Source: Triticum aestivum
Lineage: Eukaryota; Streptophyta; Magnoliopsida; Poales; Poaceae
NCBI RefSeq assembly: GCF_018294505.1
Contig: NC_057800.1
Span: forward strand, 472,676,582 to 472,740,581
DNA length: 64,000 nt
Direction: 5' to 3'
Below, piece after piece: positions 53,571 through 64,000 of the stretch. Positions within the stretch are counted from its first letter, which is position 1. Every line of letters begins with the position of its first letter. Made by a program: the position numbers and the translations under genes. Below the pieces are notes generated by a model. It was not told the DNA's origin and did no database searches. It was given only the letters and a program-made list of their open reading frames with translations.

Positions 53571-56500
53571 GTCAAGTTGTACCCACAACACAAAAGAATA
53601 AAATCACTCTTCAGGACTCATTGATGCATGATACAGACAAGCAATACTTTGATGTAAGACAACCGTATGAGGATGGAATATGTAAGAAAAACAGGACGGC
53701 ATGACATATTCACATCTACGATGTGCAAACTAAGAAGAAGGATTTTCATGAAAATAGAAGTAATGCAAGCTAGACACCATATGAAAGATGCAACCAATAT
53801 TACTCTGCCAAGTTAAAAGTGTCTTGTCATAAGTGGCAATTTGAAAAATTAGAAGTAGTACAACGCAAAAATCAATGCAAGATGCAACCACTATCAAACT
53901 GCCATGTTAAAAGCGTCCAATCATGAGTGACTGATGCGGGATACAGAACATCAATACTTTGATGTAAGAACATGGTATGATAGATAGATGCAGTGTATTC
54001 TAGACACAGAAAGCCATGTCATATGCACATGTATAACGTATAAACTCAGCAGGTGCAATTTAATCAAAATAGAAGAAATACATGCTAGACGACATATGCA
54101 ACATGAAACCAATTATCACACTGTCAACTTAGAGCAAGCACCTGCGATGGTGGAGTATGGGAGATGAACTCATCATGTAGACTTGGGACTTCAACTTCAT
54201 TAGCAGTAGCAGTGGCAAATCTAGAGAGTCTCTGTTTGCGTCGGTGCGTAGGACCACCAACATCCCCTAACTTACTCTTTTCCTTCCTATTTTCTGATAT
54301 TGCCTTATGAAGTCAAAACCACAAGAAGATGAATAAAATTAGCTCTGCATAACTGGTTGATGCATGATACAGACGAACACTACTTTGATGTAAGGCAAGC
54401 GCAGGATAGGAGGATGGAATATATACAAAAAAGACAACATTTCATATTCACATGTACGATAGGATGGAATATGTATGAAAAAACAGTAAGCGGAAGGCAT
54501 TTCAACAAAATTAGAAGAAATGAAAGGTAGGCACCATATGAACATGCAACCAATATCACTCTATCAGGTAAAAAGTGTCTCGTCGTAAGTGCCATTTCAA
54601 GAAATTAGAAGCAGTACAAGCTAGAAGACAACGCAAGATGCAACCTACATCACAGTCCCAAGTTAAATGTGTCTTATGGGTAAGTGATCGTTGCAGGTAT
54701 AAGTTGTAAGCTACGCAGATGCAATTCAACATAATCAGAAGCAATACGAACTAGACATCATACGGAAAACACAACCACGTATAATAATTCCAAGTAAGAG
54801 CAAGCACCTGTGATGGTGGAGTAGGGGAGATGTGCTCATCATGTACATGTATGTTCTAGAAACAGGAACACGTGTCATATTCACAGGTATTATGTGTAAA
54901 GTAAGCAGATGCAATTCAAGTTAGAAGCAATACAAGCTAGACATCATACGCAACATGCAACCACATATAATAGTGTCAAGTTAGAGCAAGCACATGTGAT
55001 GGTGGAGTAGGGGAGATGTGCTCATCATCTACACATCTACGTTGACTGTCCAGCCTTGTGTTGTCTTGCGAATCTTGTTGGGAGGATGGCGGAGTAGAAT
55101 CTATAGAGACCCCCTGTTTGAGTTGCTCCGAAGGACCACCATCATCCACTGCCAGACTAATTTCCTTCAGCTGTAATGATTTTGCATTGTGAAGTCAAAC
55201 CGATAAGAAAAAGGAATAAAATTCACTCTTCATAACTCATTCATGCATGATACTGACGAACACTACTCGGATGAAAGGCAAACACATGATGCAAGGATGG
55301 AATATGTATGAAAAACAGGATGGTGTGACATATTCACACCTATGAAGTGGTAACTAAGCAGAAGGCATTTCAACAAATTAGAAGCACTGCAAGCTAGACA
55401 CCATATGAAAGATGCAACTAATATCACTCTGCCAAGTTCAAATTGTATGGCGTTTCAACAAATTAGAAGCAGTACATGCTAGAAATCATATGCAAGACAA
55501 AACCAATATCACAGTGGCGACTTAAAGGTGCCTTATCATAAGTTACTGATGCAGGATATGCAAGAATAGTAGTCTGATGTAGAAACAGGAACACATGTCA
55601 TATTCATAGGCATTATGTGTAAAGTAAGCATATGCAATTCAACAAAGTTAGAAGCAATACAAGCTAGACATCATACGCAACATGCAACCACATATAATAG
55701 TGCCAAGTTAGAGCAAGCACCTGTGATGGTGGAGTAGGGGAGATGTGCTCATCATCTACACATCTACGTTGACTGTCTAGCCTTGCGTTGTCTTGCGAAT
55801 CTTGTTGGGAGGATGGCGGAGTAGAATCTGTAGAGAACCTCCATTTCAGTTGCTCGGAAGGATCACCATCATCCAATGCCTTGCCAATTTCCTTCAGCTT
55901 TATTGATTTTGCATTGTGAGGTCATACCGACAAGAAAAAGGAATATCATTCGCTCTTCAGAACTCATTCATGCATGATACTGACGAACACTACTCTGATG
56001 AAAGGCAAAGTCATGATACGAGGACGGAATATGTACGAAAAAATGGACGGCTTGACATATTCACACCTATGATGTGGTAACTAAGCAGAAGGCACTTCAA
56101 CAAATTAGAAACACTGCAAGACACCATATGGAAGGTGCAATCAATATCACTCTGCCAAGTTAAAACTGTCTCGTCATAGGTGGCGTTCATCAAACTAGAA
56201 GCAATACATGCTAGAAATCATATTCAAGACGCAAACCAATATCACACTGCCAACTTAAAGGTGTCCCATAATAAGTGACTGATGCAGGATACACAAGAAG
56301 AGTAGTTTCATGTAAGAACATGGTGTGATAGACAGATATAGTATGTACCAAAAACAGGAAAGCGTGTCATATTCACATGTATCCCGTGTAAGCTAAGCAG
56401 ATGCAGTTTACACTAATTAGGAGAAATACGAGCTAGACACCATATGCAACATGCAACCAGTTATCACACTGCCAAGTTAGAGCCAACACCTTGGATGGTG

Positions 56501-57095
56501 GAGTAGGGGAGCGGAGACTTGGACCTTGTAATGCACTATCAGTACAAGGAGAATCGGTACAAATGCTCCAATTGCGTTGCTGTAGAGGACCACCATCATC
56601 GCCTTCCTTACTCCTTTCCTTCCTCTTTCTTGATTTTGCCTTGTCAAGTCAAACCCACAAGAAAAAGGAATAAAATTTGCTCTTCAGAACTCATTGATGC
56701 ATGATACTGACGAACACTACTTTCATGTAAGGCAGCCGCATGATAGGAGGATGGAATATGTATGAAAAACAGGATGGCGTGACATATTGACATGTATGAT
56801 GTATAAAGTGTAAACTAAGCACAAGGTGCTTGAACTTGTTAGAATCGATGCAAGCTAGAAACCATATGAAAGATGAAACCAATATCACTCTGCCAAATTA
56901 AAATGGTGTCCTAACAAATGTATTTGACCAAATTAGAAGCAATACATGGCAACATGCTAGAAATAATATGCAATATGCAATGAATAAAGGTGACTCATCA
57001 TAAGTGATTGATGTAGGATATAGAAGAGAGGTAGTTTCATGTAAGAACAAGGTTAACACATAGATGTAGTGTGTACCAAAAATAGGAAGGCATGT
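53571..57095 (-). repeat. Array of duplicated exon-intron units upstream of CACTA ORF2
   Basis: Units share introns with motifs like CATGATAC.GACGAACACTAC, GGAATATGTATGAAAAACAGG and AGCTAGACACCATATG. Exon-like parts on the minus strand are 54303-54142 (162 nt), 55185-54994 (192), 55912-55721 (192) and 56639-56490 (150), all multiples of three, plus a broken one near 54808-54851. Unit starts at 55185, 55912 and 56639 are exactly 727 bp apart. Each starts like exon 1 of ORF2 (GCAAAATCAA..AAGGAA) and ends in CTCCACCATC.CAG before GTGCTTGC. Confidence 0.82.
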
Positions 57096-57532
57096 TGTCG
57101 GTGTCAAAACCGGCGGATCTCGGGTAGGGGGTCCCGAACTGTGCATCTAATGCGGATGGTAACAGGAGGCAGGGGCCCTCAAAACCCTACGTCCTTCTTG
57201 ATTTATTCTTGATAATATGAGTAGTACAAGAGTTGATCTACCACGAGATCGGAGAGGCTAAACCCTAGAAGCTAGCCTATGGTATGATTGAATGTTGTCC
57301 TATGGACTAAAACCCTCCGGTTTATATAGACACCGGAGGGGGCTAGGGTTACACAAGGTCGGTTACAACAGAGGAGATATACATATCTGTATTGCCTAGC
57401 TTGCCTTCCACGCCAAGTAGAGTCCCATCCGGAACGGGACGAAGTCTTCAATCTTGTATCTTCATGGTCCAACATTTCGGCCGAAGGATATAATCCGGAT
57501 GTCCGGATACCCCCTAATCCAGGACTCCCTCA
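57096..57532 (-). repeat. LTR of Fatima-like element 2 (3' LTR in element orientation)
   Basis: It opens TGTCGGTGTCAAAACCGG and ends GGACTCCCTCA. About 35-40 bp are missing after GGAGGCAGGGG relative to 25405-25876. TATATAAACCGG is on the minus strand. Confidence 0.92.
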
Positions 57533-57748
57533 GTAGCCCCCGAACCAGGCTTCAATGACGATGAGTCCAGCACGCAGTGTTGTCTTCGGCATTGCAAGGG
57601 GGTTCTTCTCCAAATTTTGAACGTTTGTTAAGCAGTGTCTGGTCCCATAAATGTTGAACGTCTTGGCTTCTGCGCCCAATAAGGGCTATCTTCCACGCGT
57701 CGAATGAATGCGAGGCGCCAGGGCATTTTTACATTCGCCCCCTAGTCA

Positions 57749-57756
57749 TATAAATA
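57749..57756 (+). promoter_or_regulatory. Putative TATA box of antisense gene, element 2
   Basis: TATAAATA lies about 107 bases before the ATG at 57856, similar in spacing to the box in element 1. Confidence 0.5.
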
Positions 57757-57855
57757 AATTGTCTATTAAAGGAATGGGGATTCTTAGATCCAATCCATAC
57801 GATCCTCCCCCAGCGAGAATCCATCGGAGCGCGCTTCGGAAAGATCCACTCCAGC

Positions 57856-60629
57856 ATGGCTGACCTCCGCAACTCCTCCTCCCGCCCCCGTAGCCCTAAG
57901 CCCTGTGATTGGGAAAGGTGTTCAGTCCCACACAGTCGATTAGTCGAACTGCAGACTAAGGGATTTCTCCCTCCAGCGTATATGGTGCCCGTCCGAGCCG
58001 GTCTCGCCACCTACAATGGCGGGGAGCAAGCCGAGAGCTTCCCCAGCCCCTCTATGGGGGAACGAATATGCCTTGTTCCTTATTTATTGAGGGGACTCGG
58101 ATTTCCGATTCATCCATTCCTCCGCGGGAACCTAGAGTTTTACGGCCTCCAACTGCATAATTTCACCCATGCTTCCATTTTACACATCGCCGGCTATGTT
58201 GCCCTCTACGAGTTATTCCTGGGCTACGAGCCTCATTTCGAGCTGTGGAAAAGGTTATTTTGCCTCGTCCCTCGCACACAGAAGGGGTCACTTTACCAAG
58301 TGGGCAGAGCCAAAATATGGCGCATCGTCGAAACCGGATACCTGTCCGGTACTCCGAAGAAGACGTCCGAAGACTGGCCTTTAGAATGGTTTTATATGGA
58401 GGACGTCCCCCTTCCGGACCCTATTCGGCGGGGTCTTCCTGAGTTCAGCAATGCTCCTCTGAAGAAACGCTGAAGTTGGCGCCCACGGAGCCCCCAGGAG
58501 GAAGACAATGGAGAAGTCCTTTACCTGATGAACCGGATTAAAGCGCTGGCATAATTAGGGTTGACAGTAATCGAGGTTATGTCAATATGCATAATGCGGG
58601 GAATGCAACCACTTCAATATCGAGGGGCACCCCTTGTGGTGTTTTAACGGGGAAGATGACGCCACCCGTTGCGGGCGTAAAGGTCCGGACAACCCTGCCG
58701 CTTTAGCAAAAATTCTGTCCGAATTGTTCAAGGGAGAGGAAGAGGAGTTCATCTGCATCAAGCCACGGGATGGATTCTCCATGTACAACCCTCCAAGCTG
58801 GGTGAGTTCTATTTCCTTACTCCCATTCTTCCTGCATTCTTTGTTGTAGGTACTCACCTTGCCATTTTGCGGCAGGAACTGCGAAAAGCCATAAGGGAGG
58901 TCAGCAGCCCATCTCCACAACTAGAGGACCCTTACCGGGCCCTCGGTCCCGGACTCGAAGAAGATCCGGACATATTCGTGGAGCTGATAGACTGACATTT
59001 CTATCAATTAAGTTGTGATGACGCCATGGTGGCCATTACGGCCGACTATCCCAGACTGCTTCCTGCATCGCACGTAAGAAAAACAAGAAATCCCAACTCC
59101 AAAAACTAGGATCCCCTTTTAGACACTTCACCTACCATATACATATGGTGTTTACATGGAAGGCATTCGGGACGCCATGCCAAACCCGCAGCAACTCGCC
59201 AACAAGAGGCACCGAGGCCGGGCAGGCCAAAAAGGAAGGCGGTCAGGACGGAGACGCCGGCGCAGAGGTATGACAGAAACCCCGCTCCGTGATTGTCGTC
59301 TTTCTTGAAATGTAATGACATCCATGTTTCTTTAACAGAAAAAACGCTCGCCAGAATATGACCGGTGAGGCTGCCGATCATGCTTCCACCAGTCAGGCTC
59401 CAGGACCGGACATAGAGGCGGAAGCCGACATGGGGCGGACGCTGGATACTCCCCCTACAGAGGATGCAGATAGGCTATCCGCTACAAATTCAGAAGTGGA
59501 GAGCGCCATGAATCATAGGCGTCGCCGGGCCGTACTCCGCGACGCTTTCTTCTCACCAGAGGCATTTGATGCCTTCAATTCTGGAGAGGAGTACCTCCGT
59601 GCGGCTCAAAATGGTCTAGCCAAAGCCACGGACCAGTATGTAAAGGATGTACGGGTAAGCAAATCTGACGATTATATGTATCAGTAGCCCCCGAGACTTG
59701 AAACAGTTAGCAGAACTGATTTAAGGATCATCTTATTGTGCAGGTTCTTACAGAGAAGAATAGTCGACTGTCACAGGAGCTGGAGGAATTCAAGACCCAA
59801 CTTCGGGCCGCTGTTGGCGCATTGAAGGAACCTAAAAAGTCCCCAACTGGTAACATTTCTTTCAAAGAATGATAGGTACCATATAGCATGCGGCATGGCT
59901 GCAGATCTAATAATAGATGTTGCAGATGAATCCGGAGAGAATCCGGAGGAGCAGCACGCCGTACGACAGCTAAAGGCTAGCGAACGCATGCTGACTGAGG
60001 TCAGGCGGGAGAAAAACAATCTCCAAGATGCCAATACCAAGCTTAGCGTGGAACTAAAATATGTTCAAGCCCAGCTTGCGGACTCCGAGAAGGAGAATAA
60101 GCGGCTTCGACGCGGCATATTCAGTAAGTGCTTGAACGAACCCTTAATAAAGGGGACGGCGGAGAAGCCGGCTAACAGAGTTATGTCTGTAGGTATGCTG
60201 ACGGGTCGTCCCGCGGAGGAGATGCCTGGGTCTACGGGTGATCTTCTATCCGAGCTCTCACAACTGCACAAACAAGTTCGGCAGGTGATGCAAGGTGTTG
60301 CCCAGGCCTTGTGGCCATCCGTCTCCCTGCCAGAAGGCGCTGGAGAGCTTGTGGAGAAGCTCAAGGGAGCACGGCGGCGCTTCCAATTATGGAAGATATC
60401 TGCCTGCCGTCAAGGTGCCAGGGAAGCCTGGGCCATGGTGAAGACGCGGTATACCAAGGCTGACCCAAATCACATGGCCGAGGTTGGACCGGTGGGGCCC
60501 GACGGGAAAGAAATCCCTGTTAGCTTAGTCTATGGGCAAGTAGAATTAGCCACAAAGTATTCCCAATAGGATTGTAGGCTAGACCGCCTGTTGGATGGTA
60601 TAGAAGAGGAATTTAGTCAGTCTACATGA
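57856..60629 (+). pseudogene. Antisense gene of gypsy element 2, Transposase_28-like with coiled coil
   Basis: Exon 1 (ATG 57856) reads MADLRNSSSRPRSP and then YLLRGLGFPIHPFLRG and YVALYELFLGYEPHFELW, homologous in pattern to the gene in element 1 but clearly diverged. The frame is lost at 58473, yet LWCFNGEDDATRCGRKGPDN to MYNPPSW (58636-58800) follows in another frame up to a GTGAG donor. Later parts: ELRKAIREVSSPSPQ (58876-59070, one stop), a Lys/Arg-rich exon (59150-59266), 59342-59654, 59744-59848 and 59895-60569 with stop, continuing to 60629. The last are coiled-coil (ERMLTEVRREKNNLQDAN). The function is unknown; it opposes the integrase direction. Confidence 0.68.
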
Positions 60630-61442
60630 CTATGTAATTAAAGTGACATGTATAATGCCTTCTAGCCGGATTGTAGATCATTTGTCATGGCGGACCTTTT
60701 CGCTTCAACCTCGGGACCCGATAGTACGGAGTGTATCCGAATACCCACTCAGTTATATAAGAACCGGGGTATGCGTGGAGACCAGGCGTAGGGGTCATTA
60801 GTGCTTGAACAGACAAGTGCCCAACTAGTTATGTTATATTACATGGGTAGTAAGAAACATCTTCCACGGAGAATAGTTCCGTTAAGGGTTCCTTTCCCTG
60901 GGTACGCATGCCCTAAAGTGCATGTCCGGACTGCGAGAGGAAACGCAGGAAAAAACATCTAGGGCACATATGGAAAATAAATAAAAATCATCTTTTGTTC
61001 GCCGACCGAATATTCCCTTAAGAACGCTAGCTTTCGGCTTCACCCAGTCCGAGGTACACATCCGGCTGACCCGGCAGTAACAATCGCAGAGGTGCTCCCC
61101 TTATGCCCTAGCCGAAATAACGGGAACATAGGGCATAAATACAAGAGCCAGGCAACCCAGCTTGGCCAAAACTTAAGTCATATCGATGCATATAGTGGCG
61201 AAGAAAAGCTACATGCGGAAGAATGACACATGTGCGGGGCGTGAAGCCCAGATAGATAATTAAGCTTCTGTGTAAGAAGCCCCCAGGTATAATGAGCGCG
61301 GTTAGCGCATCTATAATGTGCAAGCGAGGCACAAGTTGTCCCTTGAAGGCCTAGAGATAGAATAAAAGAAAGAAAGAGAAAAAAGACAGATAATGTATAT
61401 GCAAAAATGGACAGAGGAAGGAGACAAACATAGAGTCCGGCG

Positions 61443-61904
61443 CTAGGCGTAGAATCTTCGGAGCCTGGCTGCGTTCCATGGGTTCGGCTCAAGTCGATTA
61501 TTCGATGCATCCCGCAGACGGTACGCTCCACTGGTCAGAACTTGGACAATAATGAAGGGACCTTCCCATTTGGGCTCGAGCTTGGACTTTTTCTTCTCCG
61601 GCAGGCGTAGAACTAACTCGCCAATGTTATAAGTTTTGGCCCGTACTTCTCTGCTTTGGTATCTGTGAGCCTGTTGCGGATAAAATGCGGAACGGGCTTT
61701 TGCCACGTCGCGCTCCTCCTCCAGGGTGTCCAGACTATCCTGCCGATCGAGCTCGACTTCTCTTTCTTCGTACATGCGCACTCGAGGTGAGTCATGAATT
61801 ATGTCGCAGGGCAGAAATGCCTCTGCGCCGTACACCATAAAGAAGGGTGTATATCCGGTAGTGTGATTCGGCGTGGTCCGCAGCCCCCAGAGTACGGAGT
61901 CGAG
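61443..61904 (-). pseudogene. pol: Integrase C-terminal part, Fatima-like element 2
   Basis: From the insertion at 61904 the minus strand reads LDSVLWGLRTTPNHTTGYTP, FFMVYGAEAFLP, a charged linker and the GPY/F-like module KLEPKWEGPFIIVQVLTSGAYRL, ending at a stop after RLRRFYA at 61443. The frame is intact over 150 codons. The catalytic core lies beyond the insertion. It is a hallmark of gypsy pol and defines the orientation of element 2. Confidence 0.88.
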
Positions 61905-64000
61905 TGTAACGCCCTCGATGCGGCTATAACTCCCACGTGTCGAGGCACAACTTAGAGACATAACCGCATTGAAAGCACTGTCGCAAGTAAGGCAATCTAC
62001 ACAACATCCCATGTAATATAGATAATAAAAGGGGAGATACATAGTTGGCTTACACTCGCCACGTCAATCAAAGTACATAAATAACATTACATCATCCAAA
62101 CACTCATGGCCCGACTACGGCGCCAAAATAGAAGAACAACCCAACATGCGACACGGTCCCGATTGCTCCAACTGGGCACCACTACTGATCATTAGGGAAA
62201 GACACGTAGTATCAGCGTGAATCCTCGTCGAACTCCCACTTGAGCTCGAGCGCGTCATCTGGAACAGAGTCATCGGGTCCTGCATCTAGTTTGGAAGTAA
62301 TCTGTGAGCCACAGGGACTTAGCAATCTCGCACCCTCGCGGTCAAGACTATTTAAGCTAATGGGTAAGGCAAGGTAAATATGTGGAGCTGCAGCAAGCAA
62401 CTAGCATATATGGTGGCTAACCTATTCGCAAAAGAGAGCGAGAAGAGGAGGCAAAGCGCGAACGAATAACTAGGGAACATCCTACGCAAGCATTACTCCA
62501 ACACCGTGTTCACTTCCCGGACTCCGCCGAGAAGAGACCATCACGGTAACTCACACAGTTGATTCATTTTAATTAATTTAAGGTTCAAGTTATCTACAAC
62601 CGGACATTAACAAATTCCCATCTACCCATACCCGCAGGCACGGCTTTCGAAAGTTCAAATCCCTGCAGGGGAGTCCCAACTTAGCCCATGACAAGCTCTC
62701 ACGGTCAACGAAGGAATAGACCTCCTCCCGAGACATTTCGATCAGACTCGATATCCCGGTTCTACAAAACACTCCGACAAGTTAAAACAAATCCAGCAAC
62801 ACCGCCCGAATGTGCCGACAAATCCCGATAGGAGCTGCACATATCTCATTCTCAGGGCACACTCAGATAGGTCAAGCTACGAGTAAAACCAACCCTCGAG
62901 TTTCCCAAGGTGGCCCCGCAGGCTGCCTGGTTCGGACCAACACTCAGAGGAGCACTGGCCCGAGGGGGGTGTTTAAAATAAGATGACCCTCGGGCTCCGG
63001 AAACCCAAGGGAAAAATAGGCTAGGTGGAAAATGGTAAAACCAAGGTTGGGCATTGCTGGAAAAGCTATAATCAAGGCGAACTATCAAGGGGTTCCCATT
63101 ATAACCCAACCGCGTAAGGAACACAAAATCCGGGAACACAACACCGATATGACAGAAACTAGGGCGGCAAGAGTGGAACAAAACACTAGGCGAAAGGCCG
63201 AGCCTTCCACCCTTTACCAAGTATATAGATGCATTAAGATAACATGGCAATATAATGATATGCCAACAAGTAAATAATGTTCCAACAAGGAACGGTCTCC
63301 AATCTTCACCTGCAACTAGCAACGCTATAAGATGGGCTGAGCAAAGCGGTAACATAGCCAATCAACAGTTTGCTAGGACATGGTGGGTTAGAGGTTTGAC
63401 ACGGCAATTTGGGAGGCATGAAAGCAAGTGGTAGGCATCGTAGCATAGGCATAGCAAAAGAGTGAGCATCTAGCAAAGCAAAGATAGTAGTGATTTCGAG
63501 GGTATGATCATCTTGCCTACAAAGTTGTCAGAGTTGACTGGATCCTCGAAAGCAAACTCAACGGGCTCCTCGTTAGCAAACTTGTCTCTCGGATCTACCC
63601 AAACAAGACAAACAAGCAACAAGGACACAATCAACCACGTGCAAAGCTCAAACAATATGATGCAAGGATGGTATGCTATGCGGGATGCAATATGTGATGC
63701 GTATGCAAGATTTGACAAGGAATGAATGAACCTGGCCTCAAATTGGAAATCCAAGTGTGCCACTGTAAAGGTGAGATGAAATCGCTTGAAAACGATATAA
63801 AGATCACCGGAGTCAGAGTTATGGTTTGGAAATGGCAAGCAATTCAAATATGGCACCAATCTGCGATATACAGCAAGTAGCCATCTAAATGCAACAAGAT
63901 GAACATGCTACATCACCCAAACATGACAAAAAAATACATGAAAGGGATCCATTCATAATTCTTAACAAAAGAGGAACACTGAGCTATGGCCAATTCATCC
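61905..64000. repeat. Unidentified LTR-type repeat, running off the window
   Basis: It opens TGTAACGCCCTCGATGCG, inserted in the integrase codons LDS, preceded by TCGAG. The partner end and the target duplication are outside the window. I find no recognisable protein in 2.1 kb on either strand. The long minus-strand frame at 62852-63361 and others have no family features. It may be one long LTR or LTR plus internal leader. Confidence 0.55.

Larger units (their letters stand above)
49887..57095. mobile_element. CACTA transposon 2, left part, with transposase-related gene on minus strand
   Basis: It starts CACTACAAAAAAAATACAC after ATT. The first 480 bp match the inverted terminus at 1-488. 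A subterminal region rich in GGCCCA/TGGGCC spans 50300-51080. A six-exon minus-strand gene follows (51479-53570), then an array of duplicated exons. The element is cut at 57095 by a gypsy LTR, with CATGT at 57091-57095. No TNPD-type (Transposase_21) transposase is seen in the visible part; it may lie to the right. Confidence 0.88.
57096..61904 (-). mobile_element. Fatima-like Ty3/gypsy element 2, partial, with antisense gene
   Basis: It begins with a 437-bp LTR matching those of element 1, with an internal deletion. The minus strand carries the end of integrase (61904-61443), and the plus strand between integrase and LTR carries the antisense gene. The rest lies beyond the insertion at 61905 or outside the window. 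Unlike element 1 it retains pol, so it derives from a more complete copy. Confidence 0.88.

Noticed and set aside
54142..56639. Regularly spaced repeats as a possible CRISPR array
   Set aside because: Units are about 727 bp and homologous throughout; CRISPR has 23-50 bp repeats with unique spacers, and this is a plant genome.
49887..57095. TNPD-type transposase (Transposase_21) in the second CACTA
   Set aside because: I searched both strands of the visible part by eye and found only the Transposase_24-like gene; the main transposase may lie beyond the insertion.
62852..63361. 169-codon hydrophobic minus-strand frame, and the frame at 63470-63859
   Set aside because: They lie in an LTR-type repeat, show no domain and have composition expected of noncoding DNA.
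1..64000. An intact host gene or a new defence or metabolic system
   Set aside because: Every readable coding block belongs to a transposon or is transposon cargo; no cluster of non-transposon genes is present.

Overview
The window is intergenic DNA of a large grass genome, most likely Triticeae (wheat, Aegilops, barley or rye type). It consists almost entirely of nested transposable elements: Ty3/gypsy and Ty1/copia LTR retrotransposons, CACTA DNA transposons, Stowaway-type MITEs and Helitrons. Family names such as Sabrina, Angela, WHAM and Fatima are my recollection of Triticeae repeats and were not checked against a database. I see no intact host gene, tRNA, rRNA or CRISPR. The host-like sequence I can find is carried inside transposons: a two-B3-domain gene fragment in a CACTA element and a GC3-rich exon in a Helitron.

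Layout, left to right. 1-488 is the end of a CACTA element, next to a partial Athila-type LTR (489-1185) that holds a 259-bp MITE. 1186-13146 is a Sabrina-like gypsy element: truncated 5' LTR, tRNA-Asp primer site, decayed gag-pol, an extra 3' ORF and the 3' LTR. It is interrupted at 3296-6791 by a 3.5-kb CACTA with TSD TAA, which carries the B3 fragment and an 82-bp palindromic MITE. 13147-14414 is a copia polyprotein fragment broken by an Angela-like copia element (14415-20680), which is itself broken by a Tat-type gypsy element, called B here (20681-49783). Element B is split twice. First comes a Fatima-like gypsy on the minus strand (25405-36062, TSD CCACC), which has lost RT and integrase, carries an antisense gene and contains a solo LTR (TSD GCCCG). 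Second comes a minus-strand WHAM-like non-autonomous gypsy (38013-49515, TSD AACAT), which contains two Helitrons, one of them inside its LTR.

From 49784 a short LTR-like start is broken by a second CACTA (49887-57095). This one has a reconstructable six-exon minus-strand gene of the plant CACTA Transposase_24 type and an upstream array of duplicated exons with a period of about 727 bp. It is broken at 57096 by a second Fatima-like element with its own antisense gene and an integrase end, which is broken at 61905 by another LTR-type repeat running to the window end.

How the parts relate. Almost every coding region is a decayed gag, protease, RT, RNase H or integrase, and most carry stops or frameshifts. 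The best preserved are the minus-strand gag (771 codons) and protease of the first Fatima-like element and the minus-strand CACTA gene, which has one in-frame stop. The more unusual content is the antisense gene shared by two gypsy copies, the exon array in the CACTA, the captured B3 gene, and the clean nesting order readable from target-site duplications.
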